DNA of 64,000 nucleotides, taken from contig VZDJ01000346.1 in assembly GCA_008694505.1 (NCBI GenBank), forward strand, positions 7,923,244 to 7,987,243. Reading direction: 5' to 3'. The notes beneath the pieces were generated by a model. It was not told the DNA's origin and did no database searches. It saw nothing but the letters and a program-made list of their open reading frames with translations. Made by a program: the position numbers and the translations under genes. Within the stretch, counting starts at the first letter, position 1, and the number at the start of each line of letters is the position of its first letter. This DNA comes from Cyanoderma ruficeps. Taxonomy: Eukaryota; Chordata; Aves; Passeriformes; Timaliidae. Below are positions 50,501 to 62,788 of the stretch, one piece after another.

Positions 50501-52327
50501 CTTTGCCTCTTTTTTCATTATTTTTGAGTACTTGATGTAAAAGAAAAAGACATGTATATTTCATAGGATTTGCTTTATTTTAAGGCATTATAGATTTTTA
50601 GTACATTCCTGAATAGTGTCATTGGCATGAAAAAGGTCTGAGATTAGAATAAACTTGAAAATTAAGTAAAAGCATTTTTCCTGTTTCTTAAAGAAAAAGC
50701 AGGAAACAAAAGCAATATTTAATAGATGGGAAAAAATGAATTTGTCTTTTATAGCCAGGGAGATCACTGCAGAAATAAAAATAAAGTTTCAGATCATGCA
50801 TCTGATGTCTTGACATCTTGCTACAAGCAATACCTTTGATAGCATGTAGGTTTGTCTTGACACAAAGGTGAAGCTCAGGCAGGTACTTGGAAGATGCAAG
50901 TGAAGCACATGTTATATATAACCCCTTTCTATTTGTATTTTGGAACCATTGAGCAAATTATGCCTTGTTAAGTAAGGCATTTCCAACTTTGCTCTTAGAA
51001 GGTAGTACAGCTTACTCAACAGGAGACTGGCCTCAGCTCAGATGTCTGGCATCTATTCCTTTCTCAGCTGCTGTGAGAAAATGAATGTGTCGTTTCATCT
51101 CTGCGTGTCCCTTTCATCCTTCAGTCCCTCTTGTCTGTTTAGTGTGTATGTTCTTTTGAGCTGGAATCTTTTCTCTTTGGAGAGATGTATATATATTGCT
51201 TAAAATAATGGAGTGGCAGCTCTGTCAGGTCCTCTAGGGACTACTATAAAATGAAACCTGAAAAAGTTACACACCTTTTTATAAATCATTAGCATATTAA
51301 CTTCACTGAATAAGGCAGCATACATGCATATATCTCAGTATCCCAGAGATCTAGCTGTAATATTGAAGACCCAGGACACCCAAGAGAGGTTATAGAAACA
51401 GTGGGGATTTTCCCATTGTATCTGAAAGGTTACTTGAAAGCAAAGACAACTGGGAAGCTATTGACAGGACTCTGTAGCAAACACGTACTGACTCCACAAC
51501 TCACATTTGACTTCCTTTGGCAATTGAGCACTGTTTGGTGTACAAAAATAAGAGAAAGAAAATCTAGGGAGGAATGCAATACAAAATGTTTTAAGATGTA
51601 AAATTACTCTGAAATGACTGCATGCTTTCCCACTTGAAGATACTTGTGTTTTATGGAAACTTCCTTTGTAATCATTCTGATAATCATTATCTATTTTTCC
51701 AGCCGTTTGCACAAATGACAATAATTTGAGTGCCTAAGTATCTCACAATAAAGTTTAATTCTAGTTATGACTTATGACAGCAGTGCTTATGAAGGCAGTA
51801 GTGTCTGACAGAGTGACAAGAAGCAGTGGTCATCACTGACATGTCCATCATTCATTTTGTGGTTCATGCTTCCTTTTACCTCAATAGCACCGTCTCATCT
51901 TCTTAAGCTGGAAATAAGACCTTTGTCAGTTTATTAATGCGTGAAGAATTGGTGTTTGAGACAGACACATTGTAAGGCAAGTCAATATCCTTATCATCAG
52001 CTAATGAGTATTTGCATTGGGCATTTCGTGCTGAGATCAGAAGCTAGAAGGGATGGACTGTTTTTCAGAATTGCTCAGTGTGTGCGTATTTTCATCAAGA
52101 CACTCTTACATAGCTGATTACTAAAAATACATGATCAATATGAATTACCAAAGCAGCTGCTTTTACCTGCCTTATGCAGTGCATCAAACTAAGTATGATA
52201 TCGCTGGTTATGCAGAGAATCATGAAATGAGTTCAAGACAGGAATGAACTTGAATTGAAGAATATTTTTTACATTGTGTTAATTCTAAGAGATGTCTGAC
52301 AGACCCAAGGCACCATGGGTTAGAGTG

Positions 52328-52506
52328 CCACAGGATGGCTGAGTTTGGCAGGCACCCCTTGAGCTCGCCTAGTCCAACTCCCCTGCTTAAGCAGAGTCAG
52401 CTGCACCAGGTTGTTGAGGACCATGTTCTGTCAGGCTTTGCATATCTCAAAGGATGAGATGAGGCTCTGCAGCCTCTCTGGGCAACTTGTCCTAGTGTTT
52501 GACCCT
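52328..52506 (-). mobile_element. Short CR1 fragment, antisense, diverged
   Basis: CTAGTCCAACTCCCCTGCTT, AGCTGCACCAGGTTGTTGAG and GCAGCCTCTCTGGGCAACTT match, in order, the reverse complement of a CR1 3' UTR. It is shorter and more diverged than the other copies. Ends are approximate. Confidence 0.75.
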
Positions 52507-53075
52507 GGGGGATCACCAGTGGCACAAGATAGCTATTGATGCAGTAACATACATTAAATTAGGTAACTAAACTGTGCTAAGGAGGGTTTTCTGTCATCTT
52601 GTAATGGTACTATGAATTATCTTCATATTATTTTATTGAAGCTGTAAATTATTAATTTTCTTCAGTTTTTAATTTTTAGTAATTTTGACGCATTCAAGTA
52701 ATATGTACGGCATTTTTGGCAGCAGTTTTTAACATTCCCTGTTTTCATGCCACAGCACCTATTATATCCAGCTAGAAGCACTTTCTCATTGATTTTCTTT
52801 TCGGTCAGCAGTGTTCCTCATGTCACTTCCATTGCTGTAAAAGTGAGCAGACTGAAAAAAGACAATTAAAGAGGGTTGTTTGGCAAGCATCCACTTTTTC
52901 TTTTCTTTATGGCTGCTCTGCAAATGCAGGCAAAAGAGCAAAGTGCATGAAATGTGACGGTGTAGTACCTAGTCAATCTCTTGGTTTTCTGTTCAAGTAT
53001 TGGTTCCACCCGGAAATCAGAATCAGGAAATTAGATATGTTGTATACACTTACATAACATCACCCTACTGAGGGG

Positions 53076-53594
53076 TTTTAAGTACTTAATTAGAGCTTAC
53101 AGACTCTTTCAAGCCTGTATGCTGTTCCCTTTCTAGGTGGCTAGCATGGACATGGGTGAATAATTTACAGGTCTGTGAGCCATGGCTCCTCATCTGTTTT
53201 ACTTGACTCCTAGCTTGGTAAAAATAAGCCCCCATTTGTTATTGGCTGTTGTTCCTGAGACAAATGTTATACAACAACAACAACCACCACCACAAAATTA
53301 TGCTCATAGCATTGCTTCTTCTGTTAGATTTTTANTTTTAAGTACTTAATTAAAGCTTACAGACTCTTTCAAGCCTGTGTGCTGTTCCCTTTCTAGGTGG
53401 CTAGCATGGACATGGGTGAATAATTTACAGGTCTGTGAGCCATGGCTCCTCATCTGTTTTACTTGACTCCTAGATTGGTAAAAATAAGCCCCCATTTGTT
53501 ATTGGCTGTTGTTCCTGAGACAAATGTTATACAACAACAACAACCACCACCACAAAATTATGCTCATAGCATTGCTTCTTCTGTTAGATTTTTA
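53076..53594. repeat. 260-bp near-identical tandem duplication with an N at the junction
   Basis: Bases 53076-53334 are repeated at 53336-53594 with about three substitutions (G/A near 53093, A/G near 53120, C/A near 53214) and no indels. A single N at 53335 separates the copies. Each copy contains an ACA/CCA-type microsatellite (ACAACAACAACAACCACCAC). The N at the exact junction suggests two overlapping contig ends, or two haplotypes, that were placed side by side instead of merged. A genuine recent tandem duplication is the alternative. Confidence 0.95.
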
Positions 53595-54784
53595 GAAAAG
53601 AGGCTGTAGGTCCCCATGGACTTTATTGAGGTAACCCAACATGACTGCAGTCTGCAGGGCCCTGCAGAACTTCCCTCTTCATGGTCATCTGCAAGGGTTG
53701 GTCTCAGCCCTGGGTGCATTTACTGGTGAAAGGGCACTTGTCAGTGTCTCTCTGCAGCCTGGCGACCTCTGGCAGCAGGAATGTCTGCAGGCAGCTGACA
53801 TCAGCATGGAAGAGTCTCAAGTTTGAAGCATGAGAACTCCTTGCAGTGTAAATTGCTTGCAGTCATTTCTGTGCCCCAGAGTCCTTCATGTCCAGAGGTT
53901 TGCATGAGGCCCTCAGATGTAAACTCTTCTTGTGCTCAAAGCCAAGAACATGGATTTTCACTTTCTTTTCTAATTAAATAGGATAAACTCCTTTCTTAGG
54001 GTCTTTTCGTTAGTCTCTCAAGATGTTTGCAGGTCACTGGCTCCAGTGCTAGCCCACATGACAGAGACAGCATTGCCAGTTTGAGAAACTTTTGATTTTC
54101 TTGCACAGTAATTGCTTGATGTCAAAGTCAATAATTTTCTGATTTATAAAATCAATTCAGAGAAAAAAATAACTTTTCTAGTGTTTCAGAGAGTTAAACA
54201 TGTCTAAGCAAAGGGTGTTTGTTCCACTCACAGGAATAAAGTGCTATTCTGAAAATCCATAGTTTCTGTGATTAGAGAAATTTCTATGACAAAATCTGGG
54301 CAATTTTTGTCTTGAATGTTACAGAAGCAATCAAAAACTAATGGGGCTGCTTCAAAAGCTTGACTTGTAATGTGTCTGTAGTGCAGAATTAGAATCAGTT
54401 AAAGAATTTATCATTGTTTAAGCCTTTTATGATTGCACATATTTAAAAGGATTCAGAAGAAAACTTTAAAAGTGACTATCACTTGACATAAATTTAATGC
54501 TAAAATTATTAGAACATAATTCAGCACCTGTAACCTACCCAGTGAGAAAACAGGTCATTGAAGAACAAAAGAGCTTCTTAAAATAAAATCAATCACAATA
54601 GTGTATAACCTTATGCCATAGCATTTGGTCTTTCTGCTTATCATCTCTCTTATGAAGGGATTTTCACCTTGGATGGAATTAAAATGCATTGACTTTCTAT
54701 TTCTTTTCTTTAAAATAGCAGTGAACTGAGCCATCCAAGTCAGTCCCCATTACAGCAAGAGAAACTTGCCTGTTACCCAGAGGG

Positions 54785-54810
54785 AATCATTCAGACTGTT
54801 CTGAATGATT
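54785..54810. repeat. Perfect 11-bp inverted repeat with 4-base loop
   Basis: AATCATTCAGA (54785-54795) pairs with TCTGAATGATT (54800-54810) across CTGT. It lies 1.4 kb before the last CPQ exon and is not linked to a recognised element. Confidence 0.8.
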
Positions 54811-56244
54811 GTTTGAGTAATCAAAAGATATGTATTATAGGAATGTACAGTTATGCTGTGGGAAATTTTGCTTTCATTCTCTTCAAAGGCTTCAGGCGTC
54901 TCAGGAAAACCAAGAAAAATCATAACAGTAAGTCTTAGGAGCACACATGAGTTTATCAAAGCTCTCATCATCTGATACTGATTTCCACTGCATCTAAATA
55001 AATATATGAATAATTTATGTACTTCATCTTTATAGTCAAACAATCCTGGGTTTTTTTCCTTCTTACTTGGCATGGCAGAAGTATCCTCAGTCTGTGTTTC
55101 TGCCTGCAGCCCATAGCTCTTACTTGTGAATTGACACCAATTCTCTGGGTTTGTAGACCATGAAAGGAGTGGGTCTTGTGCCAAGTGGATCCTTCCCTGG
55201 GAGCTGTGCACCTCTTAGCCTGGTCAGGGAGCGGGACAAAAGAATCGATGCAAAGGAATTGCAAGCAGTGAATAAGTGTGGTGAGGGACAATATCAAATT
55301 TACTTATTTTCAAAATCTGATGTGAAATTCTGTTGATGGTGGAATGGTTGTTGATGTTACAACAAAGCGGATGGAGGCTGATAAAACTGGAGGAGAGGCA
55401 GAGGTAATGAACTGGGAAAGAAGGAAATTCAAGGCAATAGGGGATTAAAGAGGGTCAGTGGGCACTGGAGCTGAGAATAGCCAGGGTAATAATCCTCTGC
55501 CATCATCTCTGCTGCAGCTCCTAGTCAGGTGGCAGCTTCTCCAGCTCATCTTGGCTTTGGTCTGCCTTGAGTGATGCCTTGCAAGCATTATTTGTGCTCC
55601 ATGAGCCCACCTGGCTTGGGGAAAAGTAGTTCTTTCCCTTCCCGTGTGGTTCCAGAGGGAATCAGTTGTTCCTGAATGGGAAGAACTGTGATTTCATTCA
55701 AGTTGTTTCTTCCCCAGCTGATGAGAACTCCTGACTGCGAGAGGAATGTAGTCCTGGGCTACCCAGGTTACCCCAAATTAGCTGCAAACTTGTTCTGAAA
55801 CAGCACATCCTTGTGATGAACATTTCAAAGTGTTCCCCAACACAAGTAACATCAAGGAAAGGATTCATAAATCAGTTGTAACTCATCAGTGGAGAACAGG
55901 GGAAGCTGCTGCTGTGGAGTTACTGTAGGGATTTTCCTGCTTGAGCTCTGTTTCAGAAGAAAATGGATGCATACTGTTGCTGAGGAAACGAGTCTCCCAG
56001 GGGAAGGTTGGCTTTTCCCCAGTGTGAATTTTTGCTGCCTCATGCTCACATGAGTCAATTAACCTAAAACCTACAAACTGCACATGGCATGGCTCTGTAC
56101 AGTTATTTCATTTCAAATATATTACGAGTTTTATACAGTTACATGTGGCTTTAATAATAAACAGCCCAGGAACGGATTCAAGTTTATATTCCTCTTTAAA
56201 TATTTGTATTCCTATAATGGAACTTTGCCAATTTTTCTCTGTAG

Positions 56245-56405
56245 GTGCCAGCTTGCATGATGACATCAATAAATACTTCTGGTTTCATCATTCTCAAGGG
56301 GACACGATGACAGTTCAGGATCCAAACCAGATGAATCTCTGTGCTGCTGTTTGGACTGTTGTCTCCTATGTAATTGCTGACATGGAGGATATGTTGCCAA
56401 GGTAA
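56245..56405 (+). CDS. CPQ: CPQ terminal coding exon with last zinc-ligand His and stop
   Basis: The last coding exon completes a Gly codon, encodes 52 further residues and stops at TAA 56403-56405. Its FWFHHSQGDTMTV motif contains the final zinc-ligand His (the second His, human 434), followed by the conserved QMN and the C-terminal helix ending DMEDMLPR. From memory the human protein has one extra Ser after the final Arg, so this chain would end one residue earlier. The acceptor is CTCTGTAG before 56245. It lies 28.6 kb from the preceding exon, the longest intron in the window. With this exon all five metal ligands and the catalytic Glu are present, so an active enzyme is expected. Confidence 0.95.
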
Positions 56406-56740
56406 TAAAACAGCAAGAAAGAAGATTTCTGTTCTTCAACAAAGATTGTAAGTCCACTAATGCATGTGGATTACAGCTGTAGTAAATTCTGCTACTCTTG
56501 ATTTTCTGCTTTATTATCATATCTGTTTTTCTCAAAACACACTCTCTTTTACGCATTCCTGCTTCTTTTTGCTGTTTTGATCTCTCACAATTGTGATTCT
56601 CACTTAAATGTATTCCTTTAAGTACTTCCTAAATTTCAGATGAAGATATGATTCCTCTTTGATATAATAACCATTTGTATGCACAGCGATCTTGTGCAGC
56701 AGGAAAAATATACCGAATAAAGTTTCTGTGTCAGAATAAT
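56406..56740 (+). other. CPQ: CPQ 3' untranslated region (probable)
   Basis: Non-coding sequence runs from the stop to just past the first canonical AATAAA. The cleavage position is estimated at 15-25 bases after the signal. T/G-rich sequence (GTGTATTGATTTAGTGT) follows and fits a downstream poly(A) element. A longer alternative 3' UTR cannot be excluded. Confidence 0.6.
56716..56721 (+). promoter_or_regulatory. CPQ: Polyadenylation signal AATAAA for CPQ
   Basis: This canonical hexamer lies about 310 bases after the CPQ stop codon, on the same strand, with a T/G-rich stretch 25-50 bases downstream. It is the first exact AATAAA after the stop. Confidence 0.6.
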
Positions 56741-59700
56741 TAGTGTATTGATTTAGTGTACATGTTTACTGGTCTTTCATTCTTCTCATTGGAATTATGT
56801 ACTATTAACCAAACAACCCTTTCTTTTCACTGTTTTAAGGTAATACTGTAGTTTCTAGAAGTGTTCTGGTTATAGGACAAATTAATCTAGTCTTTTTTAA
56901 TGGCAATATATGGTAGAATGGTCAAATAATAGTTAAAATGTTAAATAGCATAATAGTTTTTTAGTAGTTGATTCAGAGCTATTTAACTATACAAAATTCA
57001 GAATAGTTTTCTAATAGTTCACTCAGATCCATTTTTAGATCGTATGAGAGGTTTGCGTGAGACTCAGATAAACCAGGACACCGAGGATAGAAAGCCAACA
57101 GAGGACTCCCAGCTCTCCTGTGTTTTTTTGGGCACCTACTCTTGGAAAGCCACGTGTGTCTTTTTCTTTCTCGTGGAAGACTCGCCGTAGTGACAGGCAG
57201 AGAATTTCGTGTGGCAGTTTTTCTATGAAATGCCATGTTTCAAAAACAACACACAGCTGTGATTTGTGACCTTCAGTACTTGCCAGCTGGTATCCAAACA
57301 AAGTGTAAGAGCAGATTTTGATTCTGAATCCTGAAGCCATTCCTAGCTGCCCCTCGCTTGCAGGGATGGTCTCCCCTGCTGAAGCTGGGCTAGAAGATGC
57401 TGGTACAAATTTACTTCAATGGAGGGATTAACCTGGGAATTTGATTCTTATATACTTTGTTGGTTTTGGGGTTGCGATTTTTTCTTGCTTACTGAGATTA
57501 TGAATATTCAGATGAGTTTCAGGCATATCTGTAGAGAAGGTATAACTGGTCTGGAAGAATATTTTAAGGCGTATGATTGCTGCTCATTTCCTTGTGACAT
57601 GATCCTTGTTTGTGATTTTAAATTTTACAGCAAGCAAACTTAGTGATGTGAATAACTGCTGCAATATAATCAGCACCAAACAACTGATGTTAGGAACATG
57701 GAGTATTAAACCAAATAGCAGGCAGTCCCTAGTGCTGTTAATCAGTTCTGCTGTTGAGCAATAGCTGAATAATGAGCAATTCATTTTTACAGAATTCATA
57801 ATCATGGTATCTGTTTACTGTGATAATAGCTGTTTTCCATCAAATTTATTAACTATTTCAATATTCCCTCCAAATCATTTCAAGAGCAACAAAGCTGCCT
57901 ACTGTGCTCTATCTTTTTAAAGAAACAATATTGAAATAAAGTCAGCAAAGATTTCCTCTTGTTTCAAGGCATGATGCCTATGTTTCTTTTTGCTTGACAA
58001 GAGCATAGTTGGTGGTGCTCACCACTGACAGATCTTCAGCTGTCTCCAAATCCAGCCTTTTGGCCTTTACACGATGAGACTGACTGTTTCCTGAATTGTT
58101 GTTCCATATTGTTCCCTCAGGGTATGAGGCTTTGTACATCAGAAATTCAAAAGGATGTTCTGTGAAGTTACCTATATTGTTGCAAATCTTAACCTATGCT
58201 CTCTTCAAAATGGTGTTTATTTGTGTTTTTCTCTATTGCCTCAAGTCAAACGGAAAATCTCTGGAGTCAAGAATACTCCTCTGCAGAGGAGAATAACACT
58301 ACAGGTGTGCACATGACACCACAGCACATGTCAAGATGTGCTTGTCAGCTCGTAAGTAGGAAAATTAACTATTCCCAGGCCAAAAGCAGCACAACTATAT
58401 AAGATAGACAGTAAAAATTAAGACCATGATGCCCCTGAAGAAAATGTAGGTTTCATGTCTGCTTCAGATACACAGCTCAAGAGAAAAGCCTTGGTTTTGG
58501 AAAAAAATGATCAAAAATCAAAATTGCCGTGTTATTTTTATAGAAATAATGAAAATAAAAATATTTGATTTCTGAAGTTGAAAAACAAAGTTTTTATTTA
58601 CTTGTAAAACTAAATTTCATTAAATTAAGACATTGTCTCTGATTCATCCTTTTTTTTTCTGATGTGTATTAGTAGACCTAAAAGTTCATCTGTCCATAGT
58701 ATTCTCCTGATAATCTGCCTGTTCAGATGTACCTCTCTCAAAAATTGGCATAAATGAGAAGATGCTAGTAAATTTCTTTCTTTCCCAGTGGGATTTTGTA
58801 CCATCTGTGCAATAGCTTATCTTTACCACTGCTCAGTGTAGCAATTATGCTCTTCCAGTGGCCATTAAACATGTATCACTTGGTCAGTTTTCAATTCAAG
58901 AGCACTTCTGAGGTGATCCAGGTAAGCCAACATAACTTTGCCTTCCACTCACATGCCATTAATCTTTGAGAATCTTTCTCAACTTTTAATTGAGAAAGTA
59001 GTATCTTAGGACATTATTTATATTACCGTTATTGTGAGGGTCACCTGCCATAAATCTGTGTTTATCATAATTTGATAATGTTCTAGGTCAAAGGGACCTT
59101 GGGTACATTTCCCTCTAATAAACATTTGGGGTTTTTCTGGCAAAGATCTGTGAGGTGAGAGCAGAAAAAAACAGCACTAGTATTTAAATATATGTCAAAA
59201 ATTTAAGTTTCAAATAATAATTTTCCTCAAGGTATTACAAATCTCTTGCTGAGAAGGGAGGCCCCTGGGTAGCCTTCCTTTCAGCTACAACTCAGAGCTT
59301 TCAGATATAGTTACAGAGGGACGAGGCCAATACATAATTCATTTACCTGACTAGACTATAGTACAAATGCTGATGAAAAATCTGTTTTCAATACTGCATA
59401 ATGTAATGTAAGTAATTTTGCCAGTAATAAAAGAAGAATTGCAGGGTAGGTTTGCTTTTGTCCTTCATTGTGCCAAGACAGTACTGACATTTCACTGTCT
59501 CTTTGAATGATTGTGTTCTATGTGTTCTCACAAGACTTTTAGCTCCTGTAAAATAATTAAAAACAAAGAGAGAGTTGAAGCAGTGCTGATTCTGCTGCTC
59601 CATTACAAACATCCTTGGCTGTGTATTTAGTTAGTATGCTTCCCCCATAGCGATTTGAGACACTTCCATTTACCATAAGTAAATATCAAACTGATCTTGA

Positions 59701-62379
59701 TATCTATATCTGTCTCATGAAATATACATACCATCTAAATGTGCCCAAATGATTAATTTACTGCTCTGTAATGATTAGCATAAAAATCTCATCACTGCAC
59801 AGGATAGAAATGTTGCCACTAATTGCTGGTTGGAGTGAACAATGTTTTCTGCACAGAAGTTAATGATGCATTGCAGCTCTTGAATGGGAAAACTCAGGAC
59901 TTTCTGGGAGAGAAGATTTTTTTTCCCTTCTTTTCCGCTATATGTTAGGACATACTGATCATACATATTAAACTGGAATAGATACAATGTAATGGATATG
60001 TGTAATAGAAAGGAACTTACACCTTTTGTAGTCATCCATCTACTGCAAATACATGGAAGCACTGTCCACACACACTGGGCTTTCATGGCCATTATTTCTG
60101 GAAACTCCAGCTTTTTTGCACAAAGATATGGCCAGCTATGGGCCTGTTATTTGTAGTTACAAGTGTTTAATTAGTACATTACCTCAATAATCATGTTTGT
60201 GCTTGCAGGAGGGGTCTGGATGACAGCCTTATATCCAACTCTGTGTCTAGCTTGCACTTTGATTTCACTTCAGTACAGATCAACCTCCTGTAGAAGGAGA
60301 AGTTTATGTCTTCTGGAGGTTTTTATTTTATCTTTCACTTTGTTTCTCAGCACTTGTACTATGGCATAGATATTAGAAATTACCAACTGACTGAAAAAAA
60401 TCTGTGTATTTTGTGCATTAGGGCTCAGGTACTGTGAGATGCAACTGAGATGACTCTGAAGAGCAGCACATAAGCACAAGGTAGAGAGCTCCATCACAAC
60501 CAACACTTGCCATTGTCACTGACCACTGTTACTGGCAGACAGAGCTTTGTGATCAATGCAATGAATTTTTATCACCAGTCATGGTTGTCTACATAACTAT
60601 GTGAAAATCAGGCTTATGAAAACTAAAGAGGGAAGCTCTGGAAGAGGTCCACAAAAGTCACAAAAAGAGCAAGGTTATACTGACCCAGGGACTGTGGCCT
60701 GAAGTACCAGTGTTTTTGCTTTGCTGTGTGAGTTGGGGAACACTACCTAAACCTCCCTCAGTTCCATTGTTAAATGTTGTTAGTGGTGTTCGGTGTAGCC
60801 TGATTTAACAGCACTGTGTTAAAAGACATGATGGCAGTAAAATGTAAGTTCATAGCAGAGGTAAGGTCCAGTTGGAGGAGAGAAATAAGAAGTTAACATC
60901 TTCCAGCTCCATGAGTATGCGCCTGTAGAATGTCTTTTAGTAATTACTGTTTGCATTTGCAATACTTGCATTATTCACATTATTTGCATTTACTATTTGA
61001 CATGAAAAAAAATAAATTCCTGCTTCTGCCCAATACTGCTATTTCAAAATAGACTTTGAACATCAGATGTATCAATTTTAAATTAATGGCACTTTGCAGC
61101 TGGAAATTATGTGGGACAATTATGTGTGAAAAATGGTCACACACAATGCTGTCTATATATATATCATTTCACTACACTGAATTGTCATGCACATACTAAG
61201 TATTTCACTGAATCAGGAGCAGTTTGGGAAAAGAGAATAGGTTAAATGGTTTCCCAAAAGTTGTGCACCCAGTGAGTCCTAAAGCTAAGTATAGTTTAGT
61301 TCCTGCCTCAGACAAACTATGTTGTCCATAAATGAGTTGCTACTTTCTTTTTATATCACTGAGAAAACTTGGAAGGCGATGTGTAAAATCTTGTGTGAAA
61401 ATGATACTTTCAACTGATCATAGGCAATGTATGTGGACTGAACTTTTGGGAAAGTCTTCAAAACTGATTTCACTGAGGTCCTTTGTGACTCAAGTTATAA
61501 TCTCTGGAATATTTCAGCTTCAGCTTTGTGAGTGTGATTATGCTGTATTTGGCTTAGTCTAAATTTTCTATATATTTTGCTTTTTCCAGAGATATTATGT
61601 CAGTGATACAGCTGCAGAGGATTCATATCACTGCTGGTACTTGAAAGCAAATTTCTCAGTTCTTTTGCACTTCATAGGTTTTTTTTTTGCTCTAAACTTC
61701 TGTCGCTAGGGCAGAAAGGTATCACAAATTTGAATACGAGACACAATGCAGAGGCTAATGATTGTTCAAAAGCAGATAACAAAATATTCATATTTTTTAA
61801 TAGAGTATCATGCTGATCTTTCCATGGCTATTATTGAACTTCAGCTCATCAGGAAGATGAGTTTAACAAGAGGAATTGCTAGAAAGTGAGTCATGAGACA
61901 TTTAACCATGGAAAGTTAAATGTTGATGTTTACCCCTCCAAATTGTTCATTGTAGAAGCAGAGAATACCCACAAGAAAATGCTTGATTGTCTTCAGCAGT
62001 GATTGCCAATGCTGAGTCCTGTGTAGAAGATATTTTAAGCCTTTATACTGTAGCCTTAACCTTTAATATGAAATGCCAAGATGCAAACACGTATTAGTTG
62101 TGAATTCCTGTATTCCTTTTTCTTGATGTAAACAGGATGCAGCTCTCTTGGGAATTCAGCTTAGCTTTGGTATTGCCAGCCCTCCAAGCAGAACTGCCCC
62201 TGGCTATGTAGTGAGCCTATTGGAAGGATGAGTATGAGCAATAGAAAAAATTACTTAAAATTTTGGGCTTGTTAGGTCTTTTTAAACAATGAAAGTGTGT
62301 GGGGGTTAATGCACAAATGCCTTTAGTTTGTTAAACAGCTGAATGTAGGTTTCAGCATGTACAGTTGTTGGAACTCTTT
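56741..62379. other. CPQ 3' flank, no gene seen
   Basis: AT-rich intergenic sequence after the CPQ poly(A) signal. Open frames are short and overlap on both strands. I recognise no CR1, LTR, RNA gene or exon in it. Confidence 0.6.
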
Positions 62380-62385
62380 CATAAA

Positions 62386-62782
62386 TGTGGGAAGAGATAG
62401 GATACAATTGATCTGCAGGATGTGGGACGCGCCTGCAGAAGCACATGGCAGCACAAAGGGGCACATGGCAGCACAAAGGATCTCATGGCAGCACAGGCAG
62501 TCTGCTGTCCACCTGGCCTTGTGGGGAGGAGGTGCCACACAGCAGAGCCCTGCGGGAGAGGAGCCTGCTGGAAGCTGACAGACGGGTGAACAGTGTGTGA
62601 TCACCCCAGAGAGGGACATTTAGAATGCGTGTTGCTGACGTGGCAACATGGGATAGGTCATGTAGCGAGAGTTACCATGTAAGGGAATACTGTGCCTTGA
62701 AAAAGTGTATAAAACCAGCTCATTTCTTTGAATAAACGATTCAGATTCCCTGCCTGTCTGGGTCCGTGCCTCAGTTGTTACA
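62386..62782 (+). mobile_element. Solo LTR of an endogenous retrovirus, sense, 397 bp, with 6-bp target duplication
   Basis: The LTR starts TGTGGGAAGAG and ends CAGTTGTTACA, with CATAAA duplicated at 62380-62385 and 62783-62788. It has a TATA box (TATAAAA, 62708-62714) and a poly(A) signal (AATAAA, 62731-62736) only 17 bases later, implying a very short R region. U3 contains 20-bp tandem repeats. The 6-bp duplication fits class II elements, and its last bases (TGTTACA) match those of the LTR at 40344. No internal viral genes remain. It lies about 6 kb downstream of CPQ in the same orientation. Confidence 0.9.
62441..62500. repeat. 20-bp tandem repeats in LTR U3
   Basis: GCACATGGCAGCACAAAGG(G/A) occurs at 62441-62460 and 62461-62480, followed by a diverged third copy, TCTCATGGCAGCACAGGCAG, at 62481-62500. 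Repeats in this position of an LTR are commonly enhancer units. Confidence 0.85.
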
Positions 62783-62788
62783 CATAAA

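Larger units (their letters stand above)
27631..56244 (+). other. CPQ: CPQ intron, 28,614 bp
   Basis: GT...AG intron in phase 1, the largest in the window. Repeats: direct repeat at 35791/37271, CR1 at 36122 and 52328, solo LTR at 40344, palindrome at 42222, poly(A)/poly(T) tracts and a gap near 44.0-44.6 kb, tandem duplication at 53076, hairpin at 54785. The stretches 27640-35470, 37410-40335, 40890-42215, 42255-43740, 44580-52320 and 53600-56240 show no gene, RNA or repeat that I can support. Confidence 0.9.
1..56740 (+). other. CPQ: CPQ gene span (3' part of the transcription unit)
   Basis: Four + strand exons join without a frame break into the C-terminal 188 residues of carboxypeptidase Q, and the transcript probably ends shortly after the AATAAA at 56716. 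The protein family is about 470 aa, so roughly the first 283 residues (signal peptide, propeptide, N-terminal part of the peptidase domain) are encoded left of this window. Complete introns here are about 13.0, 11.0 and 28.6 kb. The right limit is inferred from the poly(A) signal; the left limit is simply the window edge. Confidence 0.93.

Noticed and set aside
54750..55211. 153-codon open frame on the minus strand, the longest in the window
   Set aside because: No recognisable domain or homology, no splice or promoter context, antisense in an intron, and it contains a perfect hairpin. A frame of this length is expected occasionally by chance in 64 kb.
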